Source: Bauldia litoralis
GTDB lineage: Bacteria > Pseudomonadota > Alphaproteobacteria > Rhizobiales > Kaistiaceae
Direction of reading: 5' to 3'
NCBI GenBank assembly: GCA_945882315.1
Contig: CAMCWB010000009.1
Span: 21,020 to 85,019 of the forward strand
DNA length: 64,000 nt
Shown here piece by piece: positions 52,490 to 62,086 of this stretch. A program made the position numbers and the translations under genes. The number at the start of each line of letters is the position of its first letter. Within the stretch, counting starts at the first letter, position 1. A model generated the notes under the pieces. The model searched no databases, was not told the DNA's origin, and saw only the letters and a list, made by a program, of their open reading frames with translations.

Positions 52490-53440
52490 ATGGCCAAATA
52501 CCGCCACCGCCTGCCGCAACTGTCCGGGGAGCTTTTCCTCACCGACGGCGGCATCGAGACGTCGCTGATCTATCTCGACGGCTTCGACCTGCCGATGTTC
52601 GCGGCCTTCGACATGTTCAAGGACGACGCGGGACGAAACGGCCTCCGCAGTTACTACGTCCGCTACTGCGCCCTCGCCCTTGCCAGGGGACTTGGTTTCA
52701 TCCTCGAAAGCCCGACCTGGCGGGCGAACCCCGATTGGGCGGCGAAGCTCGGCTATTCGCCGGCCGAACTCGGCGGCATAAACCGGCAGGCGATCGACAT
52801 GATGCTATCGCTCCGCCAGCAATTCGAGACGCCGGCCTCGCCGATGGTGATCAGCGGCTGCATAGGGCCGCGCGGCGACGGCTACAATCCCGGCTGGATG
52901 ATGAGCGCCCGCGAGGCGGAGGACTATCACGCCGCCCAGGCGACCCTCTTCGCCGCAAGCCAGGCGGATATGGTGACGGCGGTGACGATGAATTATGCCG
53001 AGGAGGCGATCGGTATTGCCCGCGCCGCGGCTGCCGCCGGCATCCCCTCCGTCATCTCGCTGACGCTCGAAACCGACGGCCGCCTGCCGACCGGCCAGTC
53101 GCTGGAAGACGCCATCACGAGCATCGACAGGGCGACCGACGCAGCCCCCGCCTACTACATGATCAACTGCGCCCACCCGACGCATTTCGAGGACAAGCTG
53201 AGGCCGGGTGCGCCGTGGATGACGCGCATCCGCGGCCTGCGCGCCAACGCCTCGCGGCAGAGCCATGCCGAGCTCGACCGGGCGACGGAGCTCGATGCCG
53301 GCAACCCGGCCGAGTTCGGGCGGCACTATGCGGCGCTGCGGCGCAAGCACAGCCGCATCAACGTGCTCGGCGGCTGCTGCGGCACCGACCTCCGGCACAT
53401 CGAGCAGATCGCGCTGGCCTGTACGACGGTGCCGGCCTAG
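52490..53440 (+). CDS. Homocysteine S-methyltransferase family protein
   Basis: This 316-residue TIM-barrel protein has the zinc/homocysteine-binding cysteines: one in YMINCAHPTHF and two in GGCCGTDLRHI. The N-terminus LTDGGIETSLIY fits the pfam S-methyl_trans domain. Such enzymes use S-methylmethionine, SAM or betaine as methyl donor, and the donor cannot be told here. A GGGAGGAG ribosome-binding site lies about 12 nt upstream. A 230-bp gap separates it from the MFS gene, with no riboswitch that I can recognise. Confidence 0.87.
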   Translation: MAKYRHRLPQLSGELFLTDGGIETSLIYLDGFDLPMFAAFDMFKDDAGRNGLRSYYVRYCALALARGLGFILESPTWRANPDWAAKLGYSPAELGGINRQAIDMMLSLRQQFETPASPMVISGCIGPRGDGYNPGWMMSAREAEDYHAAQATLFAASQADMVTAVTMNYAEEAIGIARAAAAAGIPSVISLTLETDGRLPTGQSLEDAITSIDRATDAAPAYYMINCAHPTHFEDKLRPGAPWMTRIRGLRANASRQSHAELDRATELDAGNPAEFGRHYAALRRKHSRINVLGGCCGTDLRHIEQIALACTTVPA

Positions 53441-53446
53441 GGCGGA

Positions 53447-53950
53447 TCAGTCGGATTGAGGTTTCGGCGGTGGCGCCTTTTTAGGAATGGCGTCGGTCGC
53501 GAAGCGCACAAGCGTCAGCACGACGAAGCCCAGCACCGTCGCCAGCAGCGCGATCGAGAAGGCGCCGATGCCGCAGGCCGTGCCGATCGCGCCACCAAGC
53601 CAGAGGCCCGCGCCGGTCGTCACGCCGTGGACTTTACCCCGCCCCTGGATGATCGCGCCCGCGGCGAGGAAGGCGACGCCGGCGGTCACAGCCTCGATGA
53701 CGCGGATCGGATCGGCATTCGGCGCCCCCTCCGCCTGGCCCTTTTCGATCAGCTCGAAGGTGATCACGGTGAAGGTCGCCGCGGCGAGCGAGACGAGCAT
53801 ATGCGTGCGGATGCCCGCCGGCCGCGACAGGACTTCACGGTCGAAGCCGAGAATGCCGCCGAGGATCGCCGCCACGACGAGCCGCGCCGCGACATTTGCA
53901 AAACCGATCTCGGATGTGTAGAAGGCGGCCAAGAAACTTTCGGTTTCCAC
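53447..53950 (-). CDS. MgtC/SapB-family membrane protein
   Basis: The 167-residue protein has about four hydrophobic segments and the MgtC-type sequence LGGILGFDREVLSRPAGIRT, followed by RVIEAVTAGVAFLAAGAII and GVTTGAGLWLGGAIGTACG. Some MgtC proteins bind the F-ATP synthase and help growth at low magnesium. This one lacks the C-terminal ACT-like domain of full-length MgtC, as in the SapB group. It is 3 bp after the gpt stop in the same direction and converges on the homocysteine methyltransferase gene. Confidence 0.88.
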   Translation of the reverse strand: METESFLAAFYTSEIGFANVAARLVVAAILGGILGFDREVLSRPAGIRTHMLVSLAAATFTVITFELIEKGQAEGAPNADPIRVIEAVTAGVAFLAAGAIIQGRGKVHGVTTGAGLWLGGAIGTACGIGAFSIALLATVLGFVVLTLVRFATDAIPKKAPPPKPQSD

Positions 53951-53953
53951 TCG

Positions 53954-54457
53954 CTAGGCTCCCTGCGCGATCGGCGGCTGGAAAGACAGGCCCATGTCCC
54001 AGGGGAAATAGATCCAGGTCTCCTGGCTGACCTCGGTGATGAAGGTATCGACGAGCGGCCTGCCCTGCGGCTTGGCATAGAGCGTCGCGTAGTGACCCTT
54101 TGGCAGCATGTCCCGCACCAGCCTCGCCGTCTTCCCGGTATCGACGAGATCGTCGATGATGAGGACGGCCGATCCGTCCCCTCCGGCGAGGTCAACGATC
54201 GCCGGGGCAACCGGTTTCAATATTTTCAGCCCGCCCTGCTCTTTGTAATCGTGATAGGAGGCGACGCAAATCGTCTCGATCGTCCGGATGCCCAACTCGC
54301 GGGCGATGATCATGGCCGGCACCATGCCGCCCCGCGTCACGCAGACGATCGCCTGCCAGGTGCCCTTGTCGGAAAGCCGCCAGGCGAGCGCCCTTGCGTC
54401 GCGGTGGAACTGGTCCCAGGAAACCGGAAAGGCCTTGTCGGACCGCGGATCGGCCAT
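53954..54457 (-). CDS. gpt: Xanthine phosphoribosyltransferase
   Basis: The 167-residue purine-salvage enzyme shows the PRPP-binding motif [14 protein letters not shown], an early [12 protein letters not shown] region and the flexible [13 protein letters not shown] loop. Gpt converts xanthine and guanine to XMP and GMP. ATG 54457 ([10 protein letters not shown]) is preferred over the start at 54493 because it fits Gpt N-termini. It is followed by the MgtC gene after 3 bp and preceded by a large intergenic repeat at 54527-54689. Confidence 0.9.
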   Translation of the reverse strand: MADPRSDKAFPVSWDQFHRDARALAWRLSDKGTWQAIVCVTRGGMVPAMIIARELGIRTIETICVASYHDYKEQGGLKILKPVAPAIVDLAGGDGSAVLIIDDLVDTGKTARLVRDMLPKGHYATLYAKPQGRPLVDTFITEVSQETWIYFPWDMGLSFQPPIAQGA

Positions 54458-54526
54458 GCTTGTCTCCGAAGGTTGTCGGCTGAATCTCAGCACAAATTAG
54501 CTGACGAAGGATCGGGTGGAAATCGG

Positions 54527-54689
54527 GCTTGGGTCCTCCCCCGTTGACGGGGGAGGTGGCGCAGCGAAGCTGCGACGGAGGGGGCGGCGGCACGGCAAGC
54601 CCAAGACTTCCGATCGCCCGAAATGTGGTCGCCCCCTCCACCACGCTGCGCGTGGTCCCCCTCCCCCGCTTCGCAGGGGAGGACCAAGC
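54527..54689. repeat. Intergenic palindromic mosaic repeat, about 163 bp
   Basis: Outer arms GCTTGGGTCCTCCCC (54527-54541) and GGGGAGGACCAAGC (54676-54689) are inverted. Inside are a perfect 9-bp hairpin CCTCCCCCG-TTGA-CGGGGGAGG (54535-54556), a second CCTCCCC...GGGGAGG hairpin near the right end, and G-rich spacers between. This matches the general form of RIME/REP-like intergenic elements of alphaproteobacteria. It begins directly after the cinA-like stop (54691), so it may have been inserted there. Confidence 0.7.
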
Positions 54690-54690
54690 A

Positions 54691-55455
54691 TCAGCCCGAA
54701 ATCCGCTGCCGCACGGTCGCGAGCATCGTCTTGACCGCGGCCTCGGCCTCCTCCAGCCGCGCCTCGTCGCGCGAGCGCAGCACCAGCGTCGTCGTCGGGA
54801 TGCCGTCGGCATAGGACGGATAGCTGCCCATGGTCACGTCGGGATACTCGCCCTGGAGCGCGCGGAGCGGAGCGGCGACGTCGCCTTCCTTGGCGTTGGC
54901 GGGGATCGAGCGCGACAGCATCTTCTTGCCGGTCTTCAGCGTCGGCGCGACGGCATCGAGCATCGCCTGCATGATGGTCGGCACGCCGGCCATGACATGG
55001 ACATTGCCGATGGTGAAGCCCGGCGCCTTCGAGACCGAATTCTCGATCAGGTCGGCGCCCTGCGGAATACGCGCCATGCGCAGGCGCGCTTCGTTGAGGT
55101 CGACCTTCGGAATGCGTTCGAGCAGCAGCTTGACGGCCCGCTCGTCGACATCGATGGGCACGCCGAAGGCCTTCGCCACCGAATCCGCCGTGATGTCGTC
55201 ATGCGTCGGCCCGATGCCGCCGGTGGTGAAGACATAAGTGTAGCGGGAGCGGAGCGCATTCACCGCCGCGACGATCTCCTCCTCGATATCCGATACGACC
55301 CGGACCTCGCGGAGGTCGACGCCGATATTGGTGAGATATTCGGCGATGTAGCCGATATTCTTGTCCTTGGTCCGGCCGGACAGGATCTCGTCGCCGATCA
55401 CGAGGATCGCGGCAGTGACCACATTTTCGTTCGTATCGCTGCCGTCTCCGACCAT
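54691..55455 (-). CDS. CinA N-terminal (MoCF, molybdopterin-binding-like) domain protein
   Basis: The 254-residue protein starts with the MoCF fold: ILVIGDEILSGRTKDKN, FTTGGIGPTHDDITADSVAKA and APGFTIGNVHVMAGVP, all typical of the CinA/competence-damage domain. It lacks the C-terminal nicotinamide-nucleotide amidase domain, which in many alphaproteobacteria is encoded separately. MoCF-domain CinA proteins can act as ADP-ribose pyrophosphatases. It starts with a promoter facing map and is not overlapped by other genes. Confidence 0.88.
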   Translation of the reverse strand: MVGDGSDTNENVVTAAILVIGDEILSGRTKDKNIGYIAEYLTNIGVDLREVRVVSDIEEEIVAAVNALRSRYTYVFTTGGIGPTHDDITADSVAKAFGVPIDVDERAVKLLLERIPKVDLNEARLRMARIPQGADLIENSVSKAPGFTIGNVHVMAGVPTIMQAMLDAVAPTLKTGKKMLSRSIPANAKEGDVAAPLRALQGEYPDVTMGSYPSYADGIPTTTLVLRSRDEARLEEAEAAVKTMLATVRQRISG

Positions 55456-55618
55456 GGCGTTCTCCCGGGGTTACGGCTCGTCTACACCCGGCAACCTTCC
55501 CTCTCAAGAGGCCGGTCTTGCGCCGCCTCCCCATTGCCGCCATATGCTCGGGGTTGGAGCGTAAAGCCCGGCCTCGCCGAGGGGCAAAGCTTGCGCTATC
55601 TTCGCCTCAGGAGACCGT

Positions 55619-56434
55619 ATGACTTACGTAGACGCCGCTCTGGCGCCGCGCCACAATGACGGCCACATCAAGCTCTATTCGCAGGCCGATTTCGCCGGCA
55701 TACTGGCGGCCGGCCGGCTGGTCGCCGACTGCCTCGATGCCCTGGACGCAATCGTCGCGCCGGGCGTCACCACCGATACGATCGACCGCTTCGTCTTCGA
55801 TTTCGGCCGCGATCACGGCGCCTATCCGGCGACGCTCGGCTACAAGGGCTACACCAAGTCCTCCTGCACCTCGATCAACCATGTCGTCTGCCACGGCATC
55901 CCGAACGACAAGCCGCTCCGCGACGGCGACATCGTCAATATCGACGTGACGCTGCTCCTCGACGGCTGGCACGGCGATTCCAGCCGCATGTACAAGGTCG
56001 GCAACGTCAAGCGCGCCGCCGAGCGGCTGATCGAAGTAACCTATGAATCGATGATGCGCGGCATCGCCGCGATCAAGCCCGGCGCCACGACCGGCGATAT
56101 CGGCTTCGCCATCCAGGATTATGCCGAGGCCGAGCGCTGCAGCGTCGTCCGCGACTTCTGCGGCCACGGCGTCGGCCGCCTGTTCCACGACGTACCGAAC
56201 ATCCTCCACTATGGCAGCCCCGGCGAGGGCACGCCGCTGAAGCCCGGCATGATCTTCACGGTCGAGCCGATGATCAATCTCGGCCGCCCGCATGTGAAGA
56301 TCCTTTCCGACGGCTGGACCGCCGTGACCCGCGACCGCTCGCTCTCGGCCCAGTTCGAGCATTCGGTCGGCGTCACCGAGACCGGCGTCGAGATCTTCAC
56401 GCTGTCGGCGCGGGAGCGCGCGGCGGGTCACTGA
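55619..56434 (+). CDS. map: Methionine aminopeptidase, type I
   Basis: The 271-residue enzyme removes N-terminal Met. The five metal ligands are Asp in [15 protein letters not shown] (two Asp), His in [12 protein letters not shown], and Glu in [10 protein letters not shown] and [10 protein letters not shown]. The substrate-pocket Cys/His region is [16 protein letters not shown] short N-terminal extension precedes the pita-bread fold. The stop TGA overlaps the radC ATG by one base, so the two are translationally coupled. This is a housekeeping gene. Confidence 0.96.
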   Translation: MTYVDAALAPRHNDGHIKLYSQADFAGILAAGRLVADCLDALDAIVAPGVTTDTIDRFVFDFGRDHGAYPATLGYKGYTKSSCTSINHVVCHGIPNDKPLRDGDIVNIDVTLLLDGWHGDSSRMYKVGNVKRAAERLIEVTYESMMRGIAAIKPGATTGDIGFAIQDYAEAERCSVVRDFCGHGVGRLFHDVPNILHYGSPGEGTPLKPGMIFTVEPMINLGRPHVKILSDGWTAVTRDRSLSAQFEHSVGVTETGVEIFTLSARERAAGH

Positions 56435-57135
56435 TGGCGGGCCCCGCCGACAAAAGCGGGAAACTGCCGCATTTCCACGGCCATCGCGACCGCCTCAAGA
56501 CGCGTTTCCGCGAGACCGGCCCGGAAACGCTCCAGGATTACGAGCTCCTCGAGCTGATCCTTTTCCAGGCCCTGCCCCGCCGCGACACCAAGCCGATCGC
56601 CAAGGCGCTGCTGGCCCGCTTCGGCAGTTTTTCCGAGGGACTGTCGGCGCCGGAAACGCTGCTGACCGAGATCGACGGCATCGGCGAAGCCGCCGCCCAC
56701 CATTTGAAGCTCTTCGCCGCCGCGGCAAAGCGCTTTGCCCGCGATCCGCTCCGCGAACAGCCCCTCCTCGATTCATGGCAGGCGGTGCTCGATCATTGCC
56801 GGGCGGCGATGGCCTTCGAGCCGATCGAGCAATTCCGCATCCTCTTCCTCGACAAGAAGAACCGCCTCCTCTCCGAGGAGGTGCAGCAGAAGGGTACGGT
56901 CGACCACACGCCGGTCTATCCGCGCGAGGTCATCAAGCGCGCCTTGGAACTATCCGCGACGGCGCTCATTCTGGTTCACAACCATCCCTTCGGCGACCCG
57001 ACGCCGTCGCGCGCCGATATCCAGATGACGAAGTCTCTTGTCGACATTGCCAAGCCTTTGGGCATCGCCGTCCACGACCACATCATCGTCGGCAAGGCGG
57101 GTCATGCGAGTTTCCGCGCCCTGAGCCTGATCTGA
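56434..57135 (+). CDS. radC: RadC-family (JAB/MPN) protein
   Basis: The 233-residue protein has a helix-hairpin-helix-like N-terminus ([19 protein letters not shown]) and the JAMM metal motif [14 protein letters not shown], followed by [19 protein letters not shown]. RadC was once linked to DNA repair, but its true function is unsettled. The gene overlaps the map stop by one base, which is common in alphaproteobacteria. ATG 56434 gives a typical RadC start. It is complete by length. Confidence 0.93.
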   Translation: MAGPADKSGKLPHFHGHRDRLKTRFRETGPETLQDYELLELILFQALPRRDTKPIAKALLARFGSFSEGLSAPETLLTEIDGIGEAAAHHLKLFAAAAKRFARDPLREQPLLDSWQAVLDHCRAAMAFEPIEQFRILFLDKKNRLLSEEVQQKGTVDHTPVYPREVIKRALELSATALILVHNHPFGDPTPSRADIQMTKSLVDIAKPLGIAVHDHIIVGKAGHASFRALSLI

Positions 57136-57237
57136 GGCCGTAACCACCGGATAATTAACGGTCTCCGGGAACAATGGCGTTCTTCTTGCAAGCCGGTCTA
57201 GGATGGACCGAACGGTCGAAACGGAGTGGAAGCGGAC

Positions 57238-58656
57238 ATGCCGGGCGCCTTCGATGAGATGACGCTCCCGGACGGTTCGAGCCGTCCCGGTTATGAATTT
57301 CTGGATAGCTGGCTGAAGGCAACGCCACCCGATCTTCTGGCGCTCCGGCGGGCAGAGGCCGAACTGCTCTTCCGCCGCATCGGCATCACCTTCGCGGTCT
57401 ACGGCAATACCGATGCCGAAGAGCGCATCATCCCCTTCGACATCATCCCGCGCATCCTGACCAAGCCGGAATGGACCCGGCTTTCTCGGGGGCTCGAGCA
57501 GCGCGTCCGGGCGCTCAACGCCTTCCTGACCGACATCTACAGCGAGGGCGAGATCCTGAAGGCCGGCATCGTCCCGCCCGACCTGATCTACCGGAACCCC
57601 TATTACCGGCCGGAGATGGCCGGGCTGAAGCTGCCCTACAACAGCTATATCCAGATCGCCGGCATCGATGTCGTTCGGGTCGACGCCGACGACTTCTACG
57701 TGCTCGAAGACAATGCAAGGACGTCGTCGGGCGTCTCCTACATGCTGGAAAACCGGGAAGTGATGATGCGCATCTTCCCGGACCTCTTTGCCGAGCACCG
57801 CGTCGCGCCGGTCGAGAACTATCCGGAGGAGCTACTGGCGACGCTGAAGTCGGTCGCTCCCCCGACCGCGCCGGAAGACCCGACCGTCGCGCTCCTGACG
57901 CCCGGCCCCTACAACAGCGCTTACTACGAGCACTCCTTCCTTGCCGACAAGCTCGGCATCGAGCTGGTAGAGGGTCGCGATCTTCTCATCCGCGACAACG
58001 CAGTCTGGATGCGCACGACCGAGGGCCCGAAGCGCATTGACGTGCTCTATCGCCGCCTCGACGACGACTTCCTCGACCCCCTCACCTTCCGCCCGGATTC
58101 GGCCCTCGGCGTGCCCGGCCTGATGAACGCCTATCGCGCCGGCAACATCACGCTGGCCAATGCCGTCGGCACCGGCGTCGCCGACGACAAGGCGGTCTAT
58201 TCCTACATGCCGGACATCGTCCGCTTCTATTTCGGCGAGGAACCGGTCCTGAAGAATGTGCCGACATGGCGCTGCCGGGAGGCGGACTCGCTGGCTTATG
58301 TGCTGGAGCATCTCCACGAGCTGGTTGTAAAGGAAGTCGCCGGCTCCGGCGGCTACGGCATGCTGATCGGCCCCGCCGCCGACAAGAAAACCCGCGCTGC
58401 CTTCGCCGAGAAGATCAAGGCCGACCCGGACAACTTCATCGCCCAGCCGACTCTGGCGCTGTCGACCTCGCCGACCTTCGTCGATTCCGGCATCGCGCCG
58501 CGCCATGTCGACCTCCGGCCCTTCGTGCTGTCCGGCGCCGACAAGATCCGGATCGTGCCGGGCGGGCTGACCCGCGTCGCGCTGAAGGAAGGCTCGCTCG
58601 TGGTCAACTCAAGCCAGGGCGGCGGCACCAAGGACACCTGGGTACTCGATCAATGA
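57238..58656 (+). CDS. Circularly permuted ATP-grasp peptide ligase of the Anbu operon
   Basis: The 472-residue COG2308-type protein (DUF404/DUF407) has a circularly permuted ATP-grasp fold. The marks are YCGN-like ITFAVYGNTDAEERI near the N-terminus, RVDADDFYVLEDNARTSSG, the LPD-type EPVLKNVPTWRC region and GGYGMLIGPAADK near the end. These proteins are thought to join amino acids or peptides. GGAAG lies 6 nt before ATG 57238, so this start is chosen over GTG 57226. It is the first gene of the Anbu operon, with the alpha-E gene 10 bp downstream. Confidence 0.9.
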   Translation: MPGAFDEMTLPDGSSRPGYEFLDSWLKATPPDLLALRRAEAELLFRRIGITFAVYGNTDAEERIIPFDIIPRILTKPEWTRLSRGLEQRVRALNAFLTDIYSEGEILKAGIVPPDLIYRNPYYRPEMAGLKLPYNSYIQIAGIDVVRVDADDFYVLEDNARTSSGVSYMLENREVMMRIFPDLFAEHRVAPVENYPEELLATLKSVAPPTAPEDPTVALLTPGPYNSAYYEHSFLADKLGIELVEGRDLLIRDNAVWMRTTEGPKRIDVLYRRLDDDFLDPLTFRPDSALGVPGLMNAYRAGNITLANAVGTGVADDKAVYSYMPDIVRFYFGEEPVLKNVPTWRCREADSLAYVLEHLHELVVKEVAGSGGYGMLIGPAADKKTRAAFAEKIKADPDNFIAQPTLALSTSPTFVDSGIAPRHVDLRPFVLSGADKIRIVPGGLTRVALKEGSLVVNSSQGGGTKDTWVLDQ

Positions 58657-58666
58657 CGGGCAAGCC

Positions 58667-59611
58667 ATGCTGAGCCGGACCGCGGATTCTCTTTTCTGGC
58701 TGTCGCGCTATTTGGAGCGGGCCGACAACACGGCGCGCATCATCGATGCGGCGAGCCGGCTTGTCGCCATGCCGATTTCCTATGCGGGCGAATCCAACGA
58801 ATGGGAGTCGGCGCTGGCGGCTGCCGGCGCGCTCGAAGCTTTCAAGCAGCTCTACAAGGAAGCCGACCGCGACTCGGTCATCGATTTCCTCGCCTTCTCC
58901 TCGTTGAATTCGTCGAGCATCAAGTCGTGCCTCGAAACGGCGCGCAACAATGCCCGCGCCGTCCGCACCGCGCTGACCTCGGAGATGTGGGAGGCGATCA
59001 ACGCCGGCTGGCTGGACATCAAGCGCTACGACGGCACCAAGATGGACCGTCCCAAGCTGAATGAATTCCTGACCCGGGTGAAGGAAGCCTGCCTGCGCTT
59101 CGATGGCTCGGCCTACCGGACGATGCTGCGCAACGACGTCTATTATTTCTCGCGCCTCGGCGTCTATCTCGAGCGCGCCGACAACACCGCCCGCATCCTC
59201 GACGTCAAATATCATGTCCTCCTGCCGGCCGAGGCGGGCATCGGCGGCGGTCTCGACTATTTCCAGTGGTCGTCGATCCTGCGCTCGGTCTCGGCGCTCA
59301 CCGCCTATCGCTGGGTCTACCGCGAGAGCCTGAAGCCCTGGCTGATCGCCGACCTTCTCATCCTCAACGAGCAGATGCCGCGCTCGCTGGCGAGTTGCTA
59401 CGCCAACCTCTCGTCCTATCTCGACGCGCTCTCCGCCGCCTATGGCCGCCAGGGCGCCTCGCAGCGCACGGCGCGATCCATCCGGACGCGGCTGCAGAAT
59501 TCGCGGATCGACGATGTCTTCCAGGAGATCGGCCTGCATGAATTCCTGACCGATTTCATCGCCGAGAACGGCCGCCTCGGCGGTGCCATCAACGCGCAAT
59601 ATCTCGTCTGA
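58667..59611 (+). CDS. Alpha-E (DUF403) domain protein of the Anbu operon
   Basis: The 314-residue all-helical protein has the Alpha-E signature: MLSRTADSLFWLSRYLERAD near the start and YFSRLGVYLERADNTARILD as a second occurrence, each with the conserved R-A-D. It is a standard partner of the permuted ATP-grasp protein. The biochemical role is unknown; association with peptide ligation or its regulation is inferred from gene context. It starts 10 bp after the ATP-grasp gene and ends 2 bp before the transglutaminase-like gene. Confidence 0.9.
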   Translation: MLSRTADSLFWLSRYLERADNTARIIDAASRLVAMPISYAGESNEWESALAAAGALEAFKQLYKEADRDSVIDFLAFSSLNSSSIKSCLETARNNARAVRTALTSEMWEAINAGWLDIKRYDGTKMDRPKLNEFLTRVKEACLRFDGSAYRTMLRNDVYYFSRLGVYLERADNTARILDVKYHVLLPAEAGIGGGLDYFQWSSILRSVSALTAYRWVYRESLKPWLIADLLILNEQMPRSLASCYANLSSYLDALSAAYGRQGASQRTARSIRTRLQNSRIDDVFQEIGLHEFLTDFIAENGRLGGAINAQYLV

Positions 59612-59613
59612 CC

Positions 59614-60435
59614 ATGCGGCTCCGCGTCTTCCACGAGACTGCCTACACATACGAGACGCCGGCCAACAGCGCGATCCAGACGCTGCGGCTGACGCCGCGC
59701 GGGCATGACGGGCAGTTCATCGTCAACTGGCGGATCGACATCGACCACGATTGCCGGCTGGCCAGTACCACCGATCCGTTCGGCAACACCGTGCACGCCT
59801 TCACCGTCGACGGACCGCTCGACAAGCTGATCATCACGGCCGAGGGCGAGATCGAGACGCAGGACATGACCGGCGTGCTCAGGGGCCAGGTCGAACGTTT
59901 CCCCGCAACCGTCTTCCTCCGCGAGACGGCGCTGACCGCGTCGGATACGGCGATCCGCGACATGGCCAACGACGTCGCGACGCGCAGCGCCGATCGGCTC
60001 GACCTTCTCCATTTGCTGATGGGCGAGATCGCCGGGCGGATGCATTTCGATACCGCCCGCACCGATTCCGGCACCAGCGCCATCGAGGCCTTCTCGATCG
60101 GCAAGGGCGTCTGCCAGGATTTTGCCCATGTGCTGATCGCCAGCGCCCGCCATCTCGGCATCCCGGCCCGCTATGTCGGCGGCTATCTTTTCCGGGAGGA
60201 CGGCATCAGCAAGCAGGAGGCCGGCCATGCCTGGGCGGAGGCGCTGGTCGACGGCCTCGGCTGGGTCGGCTTCGACCCTGCCAACAATCTGAGCCCCACC
60301 GACGGATATATCCGCGTCGCGGCTGGTTTGGACTACCTGGGGGCGGCGCCGATCCGCGGAACACGCTATGGTGGTGGCGGCGAAAGCCTGTCCGTTAGGG
60401 TTTCCGTCACTGAGGCGGACCAGCCGAATCGCTAA
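59614..60435 (+). CDS. Transglutaminase-like cysteine protease of the Anbu operon
   Basis: The 273-residue protein begins with the beta-rich N-terminal domain (MRLRVFHETAYTYETPANSA). The transglutaminase core follows with Cys in GVCQDFAHVLIASARHLG and His in AGHAWAEALVDGLG, with Asp in GFDPANN. Such proteins cleave peptides or amide bonds. The gene is third in a tight run with the ATP-grasp and alpha-E genes. No signal peptide is seen, so it acts in the cytoplasm. Confidence 0.9.
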   Translation: MRLRVFHETAYTYETPANSAIQTLRLTPRGHDGQFIVNWRIDIDHDCRLASTTDPFGNTVHAFTVDGPLDKLIITAEGEIETQDMTGVLRGQVERFPATVFLRETALTASDTAIRDMANDVATRSADRLDLLHLLMGEIAGRMHFDTARTDSGTSAIEAFSIGKGVCQDFAHVLIASARHLGIPARYVGGYLFREDGISKQEAGHAWAEALVDGLGWVGFDPANNLSPTDGYIRVAAGLDYLGAAPIRGTRYGGGGESLSVRVSVTEADQPNR

Positions 60436-60526
60436 GCCGTTCCAAGAACGCGTCTAATGTCTATACTGGCCGCCGGGCGCCGACTCGCCGGCCGGCGAGG
60501 CAACGTGTCGCCGTGCCGGAGGGGCT

Positions 60527-61072
60527 ATGAACGCCAATACCCGTTTTCTCAACCCGGAAACGCTTTTCGTTCCGCCGGGTTACACCCAGATCGTCGAGAC
60601 GACGGGACCCGGGCGTACGGTCTATATCGCCGGACAATTGGGCATCGACAAGGACGGACGGCTCCCCGGCGACTTCCGGTCGCAGGCCATTCAGACCTTC
60701 GAAAATCTCAAGGAAGCCATGGCGGCGGTGGGCGGCAAGCTCGAACACATCGTCAAACTGACCAACTACCTCCTCGATATCCAGTATCTGCCGGTGGTCC
60801 GCGACGTCCGCGCCAAATACCTGAACGGCGACGCCCCGCCGGCAAGCACGACGCTTCAGGTGGCAGGCTTCGCCCGAATTGGCGCTCTTCTCGAGATTGA
60901 GGCGGTAGCAGTCCTGCCCGCGGCCAAGCCCGTCCGGACGGCCAGGCCGGCCGCCAAAGCCAAGCCCAAGGTCAAGGTCAAGGTAGCCGCCAAGGCTCCG
61001 GCGCGCGCCAGCGCGAAGAAGCCCGCACCGAAGAAGGCCGCACCGAAGAAGGCCGCCAAGAAGAAGCGCTGA
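60527..61072 (+). CDS. RidA/YjgF-fold protein with a histone H1-like basic tail
   Basis: Residues 1-130 form the RidA fold (YIAGQLGIDKDGRLPG, EHIVKLTNYLLDIQYLP, ALLEIEAVAVLP). The catalytic Arg usually found in the ARSxVEV segment is replaced (PPASTTLQV), so imine deaminase activity is unlikely. After residue 130 come about 50 residues of Lys, Ala and Pro (KPVRTARPAAKAKPKVKVKV ... KKAAPKKAAKKKR), like bacterial histone H1 tails, which would bind nucleic acid or other polyanions. It sits between the transglutaminase and Anbu genes in the same direction, with 91- and 197-bp gaps. Confidence 0.85.
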   Translation: MNANTRFLNPETLFVPPGYTQIVETTGPGRTVYIAGQLGIDKDGRLPGDFRSQAIQTFENLKEAMAAVGGKLEHIVKLTNYLLDIQYLPVVRDVRAKYLNGDAPPASTTLQVAGFARIGALLEIEAVAVLPAAKPVRTARPAAKAKPKVKVKVAAKAPARASAKKPAPKKAAPKKAAKKKR

Positions 61073-61269
61073 TCGACTTAGGCTTCTCCGTCCATTCTGG
61101 CGCCGACGGGAACCAATGACCAGGCATCGCGGCAGCGCTTCCGGTCAGTTGGACACGGGCCGCACGCTTAGATCCTTTTTGGAGTTTTTGGATTGCGATT
61201 CGTGACGGAAGGCCCGAAATTCACGCCGGCAGCCGGCACTTCCAGGCCCGGCGAGGGAATTTGGATTCG

Positions 61270-62013
61270 ATGACCTATTGCGTGGGCATCCTCGTCCGCG
61301 AAGGACTGGTGATGATCGCCGACACGCGGTCGAACGCCGGCCTCGACAACATCGCGACCTTTCGAAAGCTGCACGTCACCCAGAAGCCGGGTGAGCGCGC
61401 CATCGCCATTGCCACCGCCGGCAACCTGGCCGTCAGTCAGTCGGTGATGAGCCTTGTCAGTGAGGGGCTGGAAAACCCCGACACCGGCGAGAAAGAGACG
61501 CTGAAGACGGTGCCCAGTATGTTCCGCGCCGCCCAGCTCGTCGGCCGGGCGATCCGCGAGGTGCACCGCCTCGATGGCGAGTCGCTGGAGCAGCAGAATT
61601 CCGGCTTCGACGTCTCGATGCTCCTCGGCGGTCAGGTCAAGGACGGCCGTCTCCGGCTCTTCATGATCTACGCCGCCGGCAATTTCATCGAGGCGACGAT
61701 CGATACCCCCTTCCTGCAGATCGGCGAGCACAAATACGGCAAGCCGATCCTCGACCGCTCGGTGACCGAGGCGACGGAGCTCCAGGACGCGCTGAAACTC
61801 GGGCTCATCTCGATGGACTCGACCATCCGCTCCAATCTCGGCGTCGGCCTGCCGATCGACCTCGCGGTCATCCGCCGCGATGCGCTGAGCGTCGAGCTCT
61901 CCTACCGGATCGAGGCGACCGAACCCTATTTCCACGATCTTCGCGAGCGCTGGTCGTCGGCGCTTCGCGCCGCCCATCTCGCCATTCCACGCCCGCCTTA
62001 CGGCGCCGGTTGA
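61270..62013 (+). CDS. Anbu (ancestral beta subunit) proteasome-type peptidase
   Basis: The 247-residue Ntn-hydrolase resembles HslV and 20S beta subunits. It begins [20 protein letters not shown] after the initiator Met, and removal of Met would expose Thr1 as nucleophile. ATG 61270 is therefore chosen; the open frame to TTG 61261 would hide Thr1. It also shows [14 protein letters not shown] and [12 protein letters not shown]. Anbu forms an open helical ring assembly in known cases, and its protease activity is debated. Together with the permuted ATP-grasp, alpha-E and transglutaminase genes it makes the known Anbu operon. Confidence 0.92.
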   Translation: MTYCVGILVREGLVMIADTRSNAGLDNIATFRKLHVTQKPGERAIAIATAGNLAVSQSVMSLVSEGLENPDTGEKETLKTVPSMFRAAQLVGRAIREVHRLDGESLEQQNSGFDVSMLLGGQVKDGRLRLFMIYAAGNFIEATIDTPFLQIGEHKYGKPILDRSVTEATELQDALKLGLISMDSTIRSNLGVGLPIDLAVIRRDALSVELSYRIEATEPYFHDLRERWSSALRAAHLAIPRPPYGAG

Positions 62014-62086
62014 CGAACGCCCCCGCAAGGGGCGAGTTTCCGGACAAATCCACCGAACCAGGACCAATCAAGGGAGTAGCGGTACT

